A stretch of 64,000 nt of DNA from an uncultured beta proteobacterium (lineage in GTDB: Bacteria > Pseudomonadota > Gammaproteobacteria > Burkholderiales > Burkholderiaceae_C): assembly GCA_903832285.1 (NCBI GenBank), contig CAILAY010000090.1:17747-81746 (forward strand). Reading direction: 5' to 3'. Below are positions 26,122 through 33,849 of this stretch, one piece after another. The position numbers and the translations under genes were made by a program. Numbering within the stretch: the first letter of the stretch is position 1; each line of letters starts with the position of its first letter. The notes under the pieces were generated by a model that saw only the letters and a list, made by a program, of their open reading frames with translations, did not search any database and was not told the DNA's origin.

Positions 26122-26928
26122 ATGTCTGCCTGGTTGTCCTATCTCGCTTTTTCGGTGATCTTCGTGCTGACGGGGACCGCCCTGTTTTTCTTTACCGTGA
26201 CCCGTGGTGCACTGCTGTTGCGCGGCGCTGGTGTGGCTGGTTCCGATCACGCGGCACACGTCTATCCGATTTATTCGAACATGCGGTTGATACGGATGAT
26301 CGATTTTCAGCCCATCATTTCAGCGATCCTGCTCTTTCAGTACGACCGACTGGTGTCTTCCATCACGCAGGGCTTGCGCCACACCAATCTGGATGGCAAG
26401 GACGTGCTCATCACCTCATGCGCTTTCGGCAATGTGATTCCACGGGTGGTCACGGCGGCAGTCGAATCGGGTGCGCGCAAGGTTCTGGTTGCCGACATCA
26501 TCAAGAATGAATTGGACCACGCGCAGGGCAAGCTGGGCGACTTTGCGGGCCAAATGGAATTTCTGGAGGACAACGCCACGTCCATGAAACTTGCGGACGC
26601 ATCGGTTGACGCGAACGTGATTTTCTTCCTGCTGCACGAACTCCCGCACCATCTCAAGGCCAAGGCACTGAGCGAGGCCTGCCGGGTGCTGGCGCCGGGC
26701 GGCAAACTCTATCTGGCCGAATTTCATCGGCCCGACCTGTGGGTGCTGCGGGCGCTGAGCTGGACCTACTTCAAGGTGTTCGAGCCACTGGGTCTGGCAC
26801 TTTGGGATTCGCACGACCCACTCAAACAGTTGCAAGCGCTGGGTGGTTTCAGTTGTGAGCGGCGTACCGTCTTCTTCGGCAACTTCCAGATCATCGTGGC
26901 AACCAAGAACGCCGCCGGACATCGTTGA
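26122..26928 (+). CDS. Membrane-anchored class I methyltransferase, RquA-like
   Basis: This 268-residue protein has an N-terminal membrane helix (about 6-27) and a class I methyltransferase domain. Motif I is not the usual D/E-x-G-x-G-x-G but SCAFGN (99-104); an acidic residue follows strand 2 (D125); FFLLHELP (168-175), an APGG turn (191-194), EFHRP and FEPLGLALWD follow. Non-canonical motif I, the FFLLHE signature and the E/D-x-H-R-P turn recall RquA, the enzyme that converts ubiquinone to rhodoquinone. The YWWAY segment I associate with RquA before the domain is not present, so this may be a paralogous quinone or lipid methyltransferase. AAGGA precedes the ATG. Confidence 0.6.
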   Translation: MSAWLSYLAFSVIFVLTGTALFFFTVTRGALLLRGAGVAGSDHAAHVYPIYSNMRLIRMIDFQPIISAILLFQYDRLVSSITQGLRHTNLDGKDVLITSCAFGNVIPRVVTAAVESGARKVLVADIIKNELDHAQGKLGDFAGQMEFLEDNATSMKLADASVDANVIFFLLHELPHHLKAKALSEACRVLAPGGKLYLAEFHRPDLWVLRALSWTYFKVFEPLGLALWDSHDPLKQLQALGGFSCERRTVFFGNFQIIVATKNAAGHR

Positions 26929-26963
26929 ACCGCGGCAACTGTACGCCGCGGCGCTCACAAACT

Positions 26964-27827
26964 TCAGAGTAGCTCGCTCCAGAGTTTGGTGACCGACAGG
27001 TCATAACGGCCATTGGCTCCTGCATCCACCTCAATTTGCACGCGGGTGCTGTCCAGTGCCGTCATGCGCACCTGGCGGTGGGTGGCGTCCGCCACCACAA
27101 GTTGCCCACTCGCGGGATAGTTCTGTGTGCTGGATCGTACAAACGGCGTGATGTTGGTGAGTGTGAGACTGTTGTTGTTGAATGCTGACGAACCGAAGCT
27201 GCCACTGGCCGCAAATGAACTGCTGAAACCCGTGCCCGTTGGCGTCAACGTCTGTGTCACGGAAACGTTCGTCAGTGTCAAGCTTTGGCTGACGTTGGCG
27301 TAGGTCTGCAGGGTGACCAGGCTCGGAGAAGTAATGGATGCGGTCTGGTCATTCAGGCCGCGCGAACTGAGCGCCAGTCCGATGATGCCGTTGCCGGACG
27401 TGGTGCTGGCCGCGGTTGTGGTCGTCAGGTTGGTGAACGTCAGGCTGGCGCCCAAGGCGTAGATGTTCGTGCTCATGTCACCGGCAAGCGTGTTGACGCT
27501 CACGGCCAGAGAGCCGTCCAGCGTCATCCCCGGATATTGGCACCGGGTCATGTCCATCGTGAAAGAATCTCCGGCGTCGAGCTTGCCGTTGCCGTTGACG
27601 TCGTGCACTGTTACCGCGATCGAGCCACCACCGGGACAACTGCCGGTGGCCGGTGGAGGACCGTTTGCTAGCGCGCTCGTATCCAGGAGATATTTCGAGG
27701 AAGAAAGCGCCTCCTGCGCCACGGTCAGGTAGTTGCCTGAAGTGATGATCGGTGGGATACCTCCACCGCCGCCACCGCAGGCGACCAGACCCAGACAAAG
27801 GACCAAGGGCAGGTGGGTCTTCAACAT
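26964..27827 (-). CDS. Predicted lipoprotein with an EF-hand-like loop
   Basis: This 287-residue protein was not recognised as a family. Its signal peptide ends in a lipobox, LVAC, with Cys17 followed by six glycines, a common flexible tether for outer-membrane lipoproteins. A calcium-binding-type loop DVNGNGKLDAGD lies near residue 76. The rest is Thr/Ser/Asn-rich with alternating hydrophobic residues, as expected of a beta-sheet surface protein. It is divergent from the thioredoxin lipoprotein, sharing a 106-base intergenic region. Confidence 0.7.
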   Translation of the reverse strand: MLKTHLPLVLCLGLVACGGGGGGIPPIITSGNYLTVAQEALSSSKYLLDTSALANGPPPATGSCPGGGSIAVTVHDVNGNGKLDAGDSFTMDMTRCQYPGMTLDGSLAVSVNTLAGDMSTNIYALGASLTFTNLTTTTAASTTSGNGIIGLALSSRGLNDQTASITSPSLVTLQTYANVSQSLTLTNVSVTQTLTPTGTGFSSSFAASGSFGSSAFNNNSLTLTNITPFVRSSTQNYPASGQLVVADATHRQVRMTALDSTRVQIEVDAGANGRYDLSVTKLWSELL

Positions 27828-27933
27828 TGCAATGCCTCTGCAAAAAAATGAGCGTCGTGTTAGCGAAACTATAAACGCAAAGCACTGCCCAGCATAATTC
27901 TAAAATCGACCCTTCACCGACGGAGTTCGATCC
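27828..27933. promoter_or_regulatory. Divergent intergenic region between two lipoprotein genes
   Basis: This 106-base region is AT-richer than its surroundings and must hold the promoters for both the glycine-tether lipoprotein (minus) and the thioredoxin lipoprotein (plus). No -10/-35 pair or operator could be assigned with confidence. Confidence 0.45.
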
Positions 27934-29571
27934 ATGATGAAAGTCGCTGCCGCGTGCCTCCTTTCGCTGTTCCTGCCGGGCTGCTCCAAGGCGCCCGAGG
28001 CACCGGCGGCACGCGCGCTCACGCCGGTTGCAACCGTCTCATCGGCTGGCGTCGCAGTGTCCGCCACCACGCGCGATGCCGCCAGCGCCATCTCGTGGAT
28101 CAAGCCCGACGGCGCCAACATCGCTCCCGTGTTCGCGCAGGCCAAGACCTCGAACAAGCCAGTGTTCCTTTACTGGGGCGCGGTCTGGTGCCCGCCGTGC
28201 AATCAGATCAAGGCCACGGTCTTCACGCGCCAGGATTTCATCGAGCGCAGCCAGTTGTTCCTGCCGGTCTATCTGGACGGCGACACCCCGGGGGCACAAA
28301 AGCTGGCGGCACATTTCAATGTGCGCGGCTATCCGACCATGATTCTGTTTCGACCCGATGGCACGGAACTGACGCGGCTCCCGGGTGAAGTGGACGCGGC
28401 CCGATACATGGAAGTACTCGGTCTGGGACTGGCATCGGTGAGTTCGGTCAAACAGTCGCTCTCTGCGGCACTCGGTGGTGCCGGCGCGACAATGACACCT
28501 GAGGCCTGGCGCATGCTGGCCTTTTACGCCTGGGATGCGGATGACGCGCAACTGGTGCGCGAGAACGAGCGTGCGCCAACCTTGGAAAGGCTGGCCAGAG
28601 CTTGCCCGAAGGCGCAGCGTGCAGTGGCGTCGCGACTTCTGCTGTTGGCCATCGCAGCAACGGGTCAGGCCAAGGGGACGCTATCGGATGTGCCGGCGGC
28701 GTTGAAGCGCGTGCACGAAATCCTGGCTGATGGCAGCCAGGCGCGAGAAAACTTCGACCTGCTGGTGAACTACGGCGCCGACATGTTGCCAGTGCTGAGT
28801 CGAGCAGGCAGTGCAGAGCGCAGGGCCTTGACACCGGCCATGAACGCGGCCCTGGAGCATCTCGCCACTGACAGCACGCTGTCCACGTCCGACCGTCTGT
28901 CCGCGGTGTCGGCCAAGGTCGCGTTGGTGCGCCTGGATTTTCCCCGAGGCGCCAGGCCCAGACTCGATCCGGTCGTGCTGGCCCAGGTACGCGAGCTGGT
29001 GGCTACGGCCGACAAGGCTGCAACCAGCACCTACGAGCGCCAGGCCGTGATTCCCCAAGCTGCCGATCTGCTGGCACAGGCCGGCCTGCTGGACGAGTCC
29101 GACGCGTTGATCAAGGCAGAACTGCCCAAGGCCATTTCACCCTACTACCACATGCTGGTGCTGGCGGGCAATGCCCAGGCCCGGGGCAACAAGGCCGCGG
29201 CGCTGGACTGGACTCAGAAGGCGTGGGAGAAGTCCGTGGGTCCGGCCACGCGTTTGCAATGGGGAGGCGTCTATGTGGGCCGCTTGCTCGAACTCACACC
29301 GCAGGACGCGGCCAGGATCGAGAAGGCAGCATCGAGCGTGTTGGCGGAGCTCGAACCGGTGCCAGAGACCTTTTATGAGCGCAACCGCCGCAGCCTGGAG
29401 AAAATGGGCCAGCGGTTGCTCGTCTGGAACGGTCGCGGGCAGCAGGCGGCGGTGATGAAGAAGTTGTCTGCACAACTCGACGCGGTCTGCGCCAAGTTGC
29501 CGACGCAGGACGAAGCGCGAACTGCTTGCGCCGGGGTGTTCAAGGCGCGAGCCGCTGGCACCAAGGCTTAG
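27934..29571 (+). CDS. Thioredoxin-family lipoprotein with a large helical C-terminus
   Basis: This 545-residue protein has a lipobox, LPGC (Cys13), and a thioredoxin-fold domain (about residues 50-165) with the redox motif W-C-P-P-C and a cis-proline segment, YPTMILF. This is the DsbD-gamma/thioredoxin_7 type of domain. The remaining 380 residues are helical and repeat-like, with no family recognised. It is probably periplasmic and membrane-anchored, reducing or oxidising a disulfide in an envelope protein. The ATG at 27934 is followed by a second ATG. Nothing nearby names its partner. Confidence 0.8.
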   Translation: MMKVAAACLLSLFLPGCSKAPEAPAARALTPVATVSSAGVAVSATTRDAASAISWIKPDGANIAPVFAQAKTSNKPVFLYWGAVWCPPCNQIKATVFTRQDFIERSQLFLPVYLDGDTPGAQKLAAHFNVRGYPTMILFRPDGTELTRLPGEVDAARYMEVLGLGLASVSSVKQSLSAALGGAGATMTPEAWRMLAFYAWDADDAQLVRENERAPTLERLARACPKAQRAVASRLLLLAIAATGQAKGTLSDVPAALKRVHEILADGSQARENFDLLVNYGADMLPVLSRAGSAERRALTPAMNAALEHLATDSTLSTSDRLSAVSAKVALVRLDFPRGARPRLDPVVLAQVRELVATADKAATSTYERQAVIPQAADLLAQAGLLDESDALIKAELPKAISPYYHMLVLAGNAQARGNKAAALDWTQKAWEKSVGPATRLQWGGVYVGRLLELTPQDAARIEKAASSVLAELEPVPETFYERNRRSLEKMGQRLLVWNGRGQQAAVMKKLSAQLDAVCAKLPTQDEARTACAGVFKARAAGTKA

Positions 29572-29635
29572 CAGCCGCGACGGTGACCTATGGCGGGCTG
29601 CGCTTACGGTTTAATACCCCTCACATCGGATTGCC

Positions 29636-31267
29636 ATGAACTTCGATTTCTCCAACCCCTACACCAGTGCGCGCATTCCCCTATTTGCGCGCAACGTGGT
29701 TTCGACTTCGCACCCCTTGGCGGCACAGGCCGGCTTGCGCATGTTGCTGCGGGGCGGCAACGCCGTGGACGCCGCGGTGGCCGCCGCAGCCGCCATCACG
29801 ATTTGCGAGCCCGTGAGCTGCGGTCTGGGAAGCGACGCGTTCTGCATCCTGTGGGATGGCAAGGAATTGCACGGCCTGAACGCCTCGGGTCGCGCACCTC
29901 AGACCTGGACGCCGGAATACTTCAAACGCAAGTACGGCAACGATGAGAAGAATCCGCCCAAACGTGGTTTCGATTCGGTCACTGTTCCCGGTGCCGTTGC
30001 CAGTTGGGTGGCCTTGAGCGAACGCTTTGGCAAGCTGCCTTTTGGCGAGCTGATGCAGCCCGCGATCGAGATCGCCGAGCGCGGTTATCTGGTGCCACCG
30101 GTGGTGCAACAGAAATGGGCAGCTGCCACCGACGAGCTGCGCACGCTGCCCGGTTTCGCGCAGAACTTTCTGCCGCGTGGGCGCGCGCCCCAGGTGGGCG
30201 AGCTGTTTCAGTTTGCAGCGGCAGCGAAGGCGTTGCGCACCATTGCATCGAGCCAGGGCGCAGCGTTTTACGGAGGTGAAATCGCACACGCGATCGAGCG
30301 GTTCTCCAATCAACATGGCGGCAGTGTCACGGCGGCCGACTTTTCCGCCTATCGACCCGAGTGGGTGCAGCCGATCTCGCAGACCTATCGCGGCTACACG
30401 CTGCATGAAATTCCCCCCAATGGGCAGGGTATTGCCGCACTCATCGCGCTGGGCATTCTGGGTCAGTTTGATGTGGCGGGTTTGGCAGTGGATGGCGTCG
30501 ATTCGCAGCACCTGCAGGTGGAAGCGATGAAGCTGGCCTTTGCCGATGTGTACCGCTTTGTAGCCGAACCTTCCAGCATGGAGGTCACGCCCGCACAGAT
30601 GCTGGATCCGTCCTATCTGGCTTCGCGCGCCAAACTCATCGATATGCGGCGGGCGCAGAACTTTGGCGCCGGCAATCCGGTGAAGGGCGGCACAATTTAT
30701 CTGAGCGCAGCGGACGAGTCCGGCATGATGGTGAGCTTCATACAGAGCAACTACATGGGTTTTGGTTCGGGTTGCGTCGAACCCACTTTTGGCATCAGTC
30801 TGCAAAACCGTGGCTACAGTTTCAGTCTGGACGAAAAAGCGCTGAACCCTGCCAATCTGGTGGCACCGGGCAAGCGACCGTTTCACACCATCATCCCGGC
30901 CTTCCTTACGCATGAAGGGAAGCCCCAGATGAGTTACGGTGTGATGGGCGCCAATATGCAACCGCAGGGACACATGCAGACCTTGGTGCGCATGCTCGAC
31001 TACGGTCAGAATCCGCAAGCGGCCTGCGACGCGCCACGCTGGCGCTACCACGAAGGACTTGAGCTCAACGTCGAAGCGGCCATGAATGCAGCCACGCTGC
31101 AAGGTCTGCGCGATCGTGGGCACCTCATCGCGGACATCGGCGGCGCCGGCAACTCCTATCAGGACTTCGGCGCAGGCCAATTCATCTGGCGCATGGGCGA
31201 CCCCGGTCGCGAAGGTTATCTGGCTGCCAGCGACCCGCGCCGCGATGGGCAGGCGGTGGGGTTTTGA
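29636..31267 (+). CDS. Gamma-glutamyltransferase family protein
   Basis: This 543-residue Ntn-hydrolase should self-cleave to give large and small subunits. The new N-terminal nucleophile is T353 in GGTIYLSAADESG, which aligns with the T-T-H-Y-S-V-V-D segment of classical enzymes. No signal peptide is visible, unlike exported E. coli GGT, so it is probably cytoplasmic. It could hydrolyse glutathione or other gamma-glutamyl compounds, or be one of the acylase-like relatives. Its stop overlaps the start of the next gene by four bases, suggesting translational coupling to the EamA transporter. Confidence 0.85.
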   Translation: MNFDFSNPYTSARIPLFARNVVSTSHPLAAQAGLRMLLRGGNAVDAAVAAAAAITICEPVSCGLGSDAFCILWDGKELHGLNASGRAPQTWTPEYFKRKYGNDEKNPPKRGFDSVTVPGAVASWVALSERFGKLPFGELMQPAIEIAERGYLVPPVVQQKWAAATDELRTLPGFAQNFLPRGRAPQVGELFQFAAAAKALRTIASSQGAAFYGGEIAHAIERFSNQHGGSVTAADFSAYRPEWVQPISQTYRGYTLHEIPPNGQGIAALIALGILGQFDVAGLAVDGVDSQHLQVEAMKLAFADVYRFVAEPSSMEVTPAQMLDPSYLASRAKLIDMRRAQNFGAGNPVKGGTIYLSAADESGMMVSFIQSNYMGFGSGCVEPTFGISLQNRGYSFSLDEKALNPANLVAPGKRPFHTIIPAFLTHEGKPQMSYGVMGANMQPQGHMQTLVRMLDYGQNPQAACDAPRWRYHEGLELNVEAAMNAATLQGLRDRGHLIADIGGAGNSYQDFGAGQFIWRMGDPGREGYLAASDPRRDGQAVGF

Positions 31268-32214
31268 ACCTGCATCCCAAGCATCCGACGACGCCGGCAG
31301 CAGAGCGAAGACAGCTTTTCATCGGCCTGGCGTTGGCCACCTGCGGCGCGGTCGCCTTCAGTGGCAAGGCGATCATCGTCAAGCTGGCATACCGTTACGG
31401 CGTGGACGCGGTCACGCTCATCATGTACCGCATGCTGTTTGCGCTGCCGATCTTCGCTGCCATGGCGTGGTGGGCTACGTACAAGCAGGGCGGGGTGCGC
31501 CAGCCCAGGCTGACGCGTCGTGACTGGATCGGCGTGCTGGGTTTGGGATTCAGCGGCTACTACCTCGCGAGCTTTCTCGACTTCGCCGGGCTGGCGTATG
31601 TGAGCGCATCCTTCGAGCGCCTGATCCTGTACCTCAATCCCACGCTGGTGCTGCTGCTGGGCTGGGCGCTGTACGGGCGGCGCATCACGCGCCTGCAGGC
31701 TTTGGGCATGACCATCAGCTATGCCGGCGTGGTGCTGGTATTCGGGCACGAAATCAGGCTCGAAGGCACGCAGGCGGCCTGGGGGGCGTTGCTCGTCTTC
31801 CTGAGCGCCATCAGCTACGCGATCTACCTCGTCTACAGTGGCGAGCTGGTGCAGCGCCTGGGTTCGATGCGGCTGGTGGGAATGGCCACCACTGTCGCCT
31901 GCCTGTTGTGCATTCTGCAGTTTGTGCTGCTGCGCCCGATGAGCGCGGCCTGGGTCGCCACGCCCGTGCTGTGGCTGTCGATCCTCAACGCCACGGCTTG
32001 CACCGCCGTGCCGGTGCTGATGGTGATGATGGCGATCGAGCGCATCGGATCGGGCCTGGCCGCGCAGACCGGCATGGTGGGGCCGATGTCGACCATCCTC
32101 ATGGGCGTACTGATTCTGGGCGAGCCCTTCACGGCCTGGGTGGCGGCGGGCTCGGCACTCGTGATCTCGGGTATCTTCGTCTTCACCAGCGCGGGACGCC
32201 AAGCGACAGGGTGA
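31264..32214 (+). CDS. EamA/DMT-family transporter, copy 1
   Basis: This 316-residue inner-membrane protein has about ten transmembrane helices in two EamA repeats. It probably exports amino acids or small metabolites. The only start that keeps the first helix is TTG at 31264, overlapping the stop of the gamma-glutamyltransferase gene. That overlap suggests a functional link, for instance export of a product of gamma-glutamyl turnover, but the substrate is unknown. Confidence 0.85.
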   Translation: MNLHPKHPTTPAAERRQLFIGLALATCGAVAFSGKAIIVKLAYRYGVDAVTLIMYRMLFALPIFAAMAWWATYKQGGVRQPRLTRRDWIGVLGLGFSGYYLASFLDFAGLAYVSASFERLILYLNPTLVLLLGWALYGRRITRLQALGMTISYAGVVLVFGHEIRLEGTQAAWGALLVFLSAISYAIYLVYSGELVQRLGSMRLVGMATTVACLLCILQFVLLRPMSAAWVATPVLWLSILNATACTAVPVLMVMMAIERIGSGLAAQTGMVGPMSTILMGVLILGEPFTAWVAAGSALVISGIFVFTSAGRQATG

Positions 32215-32244
32215 CAATTTAACGTTGGTAACAAGGGGAAATTC

Positions 32245-33039
32245 ATGGACTTGGGGATAGCAGGCAAATGGGCACTGGTGTGCGGCGCGAGCAAGGGTCT
32301 AGGTTTTGGCTGCGCGCGGGCGTTGCTGCGCGAGGGTGTGAACGTGCTGATCGTGGCGCGCGGCGAGAGTGCGCTGGACGAAGCGGTGGCGCAGCTACGC
32401 GCCGACCCGCTGCGACCCGCCGATGCGAGGGTGCTGAGTGTTTGCGCCGACATCACCAGCGCAGCCGGGCGCGAGGCCGTGTTTGCACAGCATATCGACT
32501 TCGACATCGTCGTCACCAACGCGGGCGGCCCACCCCCAGGAGACTTCCGGAGTTGGGACCGCGACGCCTGGATCAGCGCCATCGACGCCAACATGCTCAC
32601 CCCGATCGAGCTCATCAAGGCCACCGTGGACGGCATGATGGCACGCGGCTTTGGGCGCATCGTCAACATCACTTCCAGTGCGGTGAAGGCGCCCATCGAC
32701 ATCCTGGGTCTCTCCAACGGTGCACGCACCGGCCTCACCGGTTTTGTGGCCGGTGTGTCGCGCAGCGCTCTCGCCGGCAAGGGTGTGACCATCAACAACC
32801 TGCTGCCTGGCGCCTTTGCCACGGACCGGCTGGCGGCCATCTTTCAGGGTGCCTCCGCGCGCACCGGGCAATCGGTCGAGACCTTGAGCGAGGCGCGGCG
32901 CAAGGGAATTCCCGCACAACGCTTCGGCAACCCGGCAGAGTTCGGCGCCATTTGCGCTTTCCTGTGCAGCCAACACGCCGGCTACATGACCGGACAGAAC
33001 GTGCTGGCCGACGGCGGCGCGTATTCGGGGACGTTCTGA
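32245..33039 (+). CDS. Short-chain dehydrogenase/reductase
   Basis: This 264-residue Rossmann-fold oxidoreductase has the cofactor loop GASKGLGFG (about residues 14-22), NAGG in strand 4 and a Ser in NITSSAVKAP. The usual Y-x-x-x-K is altered: the corresponding stretch reads LGLSNGARTGLTG, so the catalytic Tyr and Lys are not in their normal places, as in a known atypical SDR subgroup annotated 3-oxoacyl-ACP reductase. AAGGGG precedes the ATG. The substrate is unknown. Confidence 0.8.
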   Translation: MDLGIAGKWALVCGASKGLGFGCARALLREGVNVLIVARGESALDEAVAQLRADPLRPADARVLSVCADITSAAGREAVFAQHIDFDIVVTNAGGPPPGDFRSWDRDAWISAIDANMLTPIELIKATVDGMMARGFGRIVNITSSAVKAPIDILGLSNGARTGLTGFVAGVSRSALAGKGVTINNLLPGAFATDRLAAIFQGASARTGQSVETLSEARRKGIPAQRFGNPAEFGAICAFLCSQHAGYMTGQNVLADGGAYSGTF

Positions 33040-33072
33040 TGCGCGACGGGCATATACCCCCATCGAGATCCC

Positions 33073-33849
33073 ATGTTCATCACCTCCAAACTGCTCTCGT
33101 TCGTGACCCAGCCCCTGGCGTGGGTGGCGGTGTTGATGTTGTTATCGCTGGTGTGGATGACCCGGCGGCCGGTGGCAGCGCGACGCACTTTGCTGACTGC
33201 GCTGGTTTTGGGCTTGCTGGTGGGCTGGTTGCCACTGGCCGATGCGCTGCTGCGACCGCTGGAGAACCACGATCCCGCGCCGGTGGATGTGGCGGCGGGC
33301 CAGTTGAATGGCTATGCGGGCGTGGTGGTTTTGGGTGGCGCGCTGGAGCGTGCAACGATATGGCGCGCGCATGGACAGGTGGCGTTGAATGGGGCGGCTG
33401 AGCGCATGACGGTGCCGGTAGCTTTGCTGCAGCAGCATCCGCATTTGCGTGCGATCTTTACTGGGGGCGAGGGTTTGCTCTGGACCGATGGAATGAGCGA
33501 AGCGGAGCTCGCAGAAAGTTTTTTCGCCAGCATGGGCGTGGCCGCTGGCCGCGTACAGTACGAGGACAAGTCGCGCACCACCTACGAGAACGCGGTGTTC
33601 AGTGCAGCCCTGCCGACATTGAATAAATCACAGCGCTGGCTGTTGCTGACTTCGGCCTGGCACATGCCGCGCTCGCTCGCGGCCTTTCGCGCAGCGGGCT
33701 GGAACGTGACGCCTTATCCCGTGGACTACCGCACCGGCGACAGCACGCCCTGGACCGAGTATTCGCTGGCGCGTGGTGCGCTGCGCTGGCAAATGCTGCT
33801 GCATGAATACTCAGGATGGCTGGCCTACACCCTGGCCGGGCGCGCATGA
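33073..33849 (+). CDS. YdcF/ElyC family (DUF218) membrane protein
   Basis: This 258-residue protein has two N-terminal membrane segments (about 8-28 and 37-57) and a DUF218 domain with VVVLGGALE, IFTGGEG, SRTTYENAVFS and LLTSAWHMPRS. ElyC, the studied relative, influences envelope peptidoglycan or lipid-carrier metabolism. Its last four bases overlap the start of the debranching-type glucosidase (ATGA), so the two are coupled and may share an envelope-glycan role. Confidence 0.85.
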   Translation: MFITSKLLSFVTQPLAWVAVLMLLSLVWMTRRPVAARRTLLTALVLGLLVGWLPLADALLRPLENHDPAPVDVAAGQLNGYAGVVVLGGALERATIWRAHGQVALNGAAERMTVPVALLQQHPHLRAIFTGGEGLLWTDGMSEAELAESFFASMGVAAGRVQYEDKSRTTYENAVFSAALPTLNKSQRWLLLTSAWHMPRSLAAFRAAGWNVTPYPVDYRTGDSTPWTEYSLARGALRWQMLLHEYSGWLAYTLAGRA

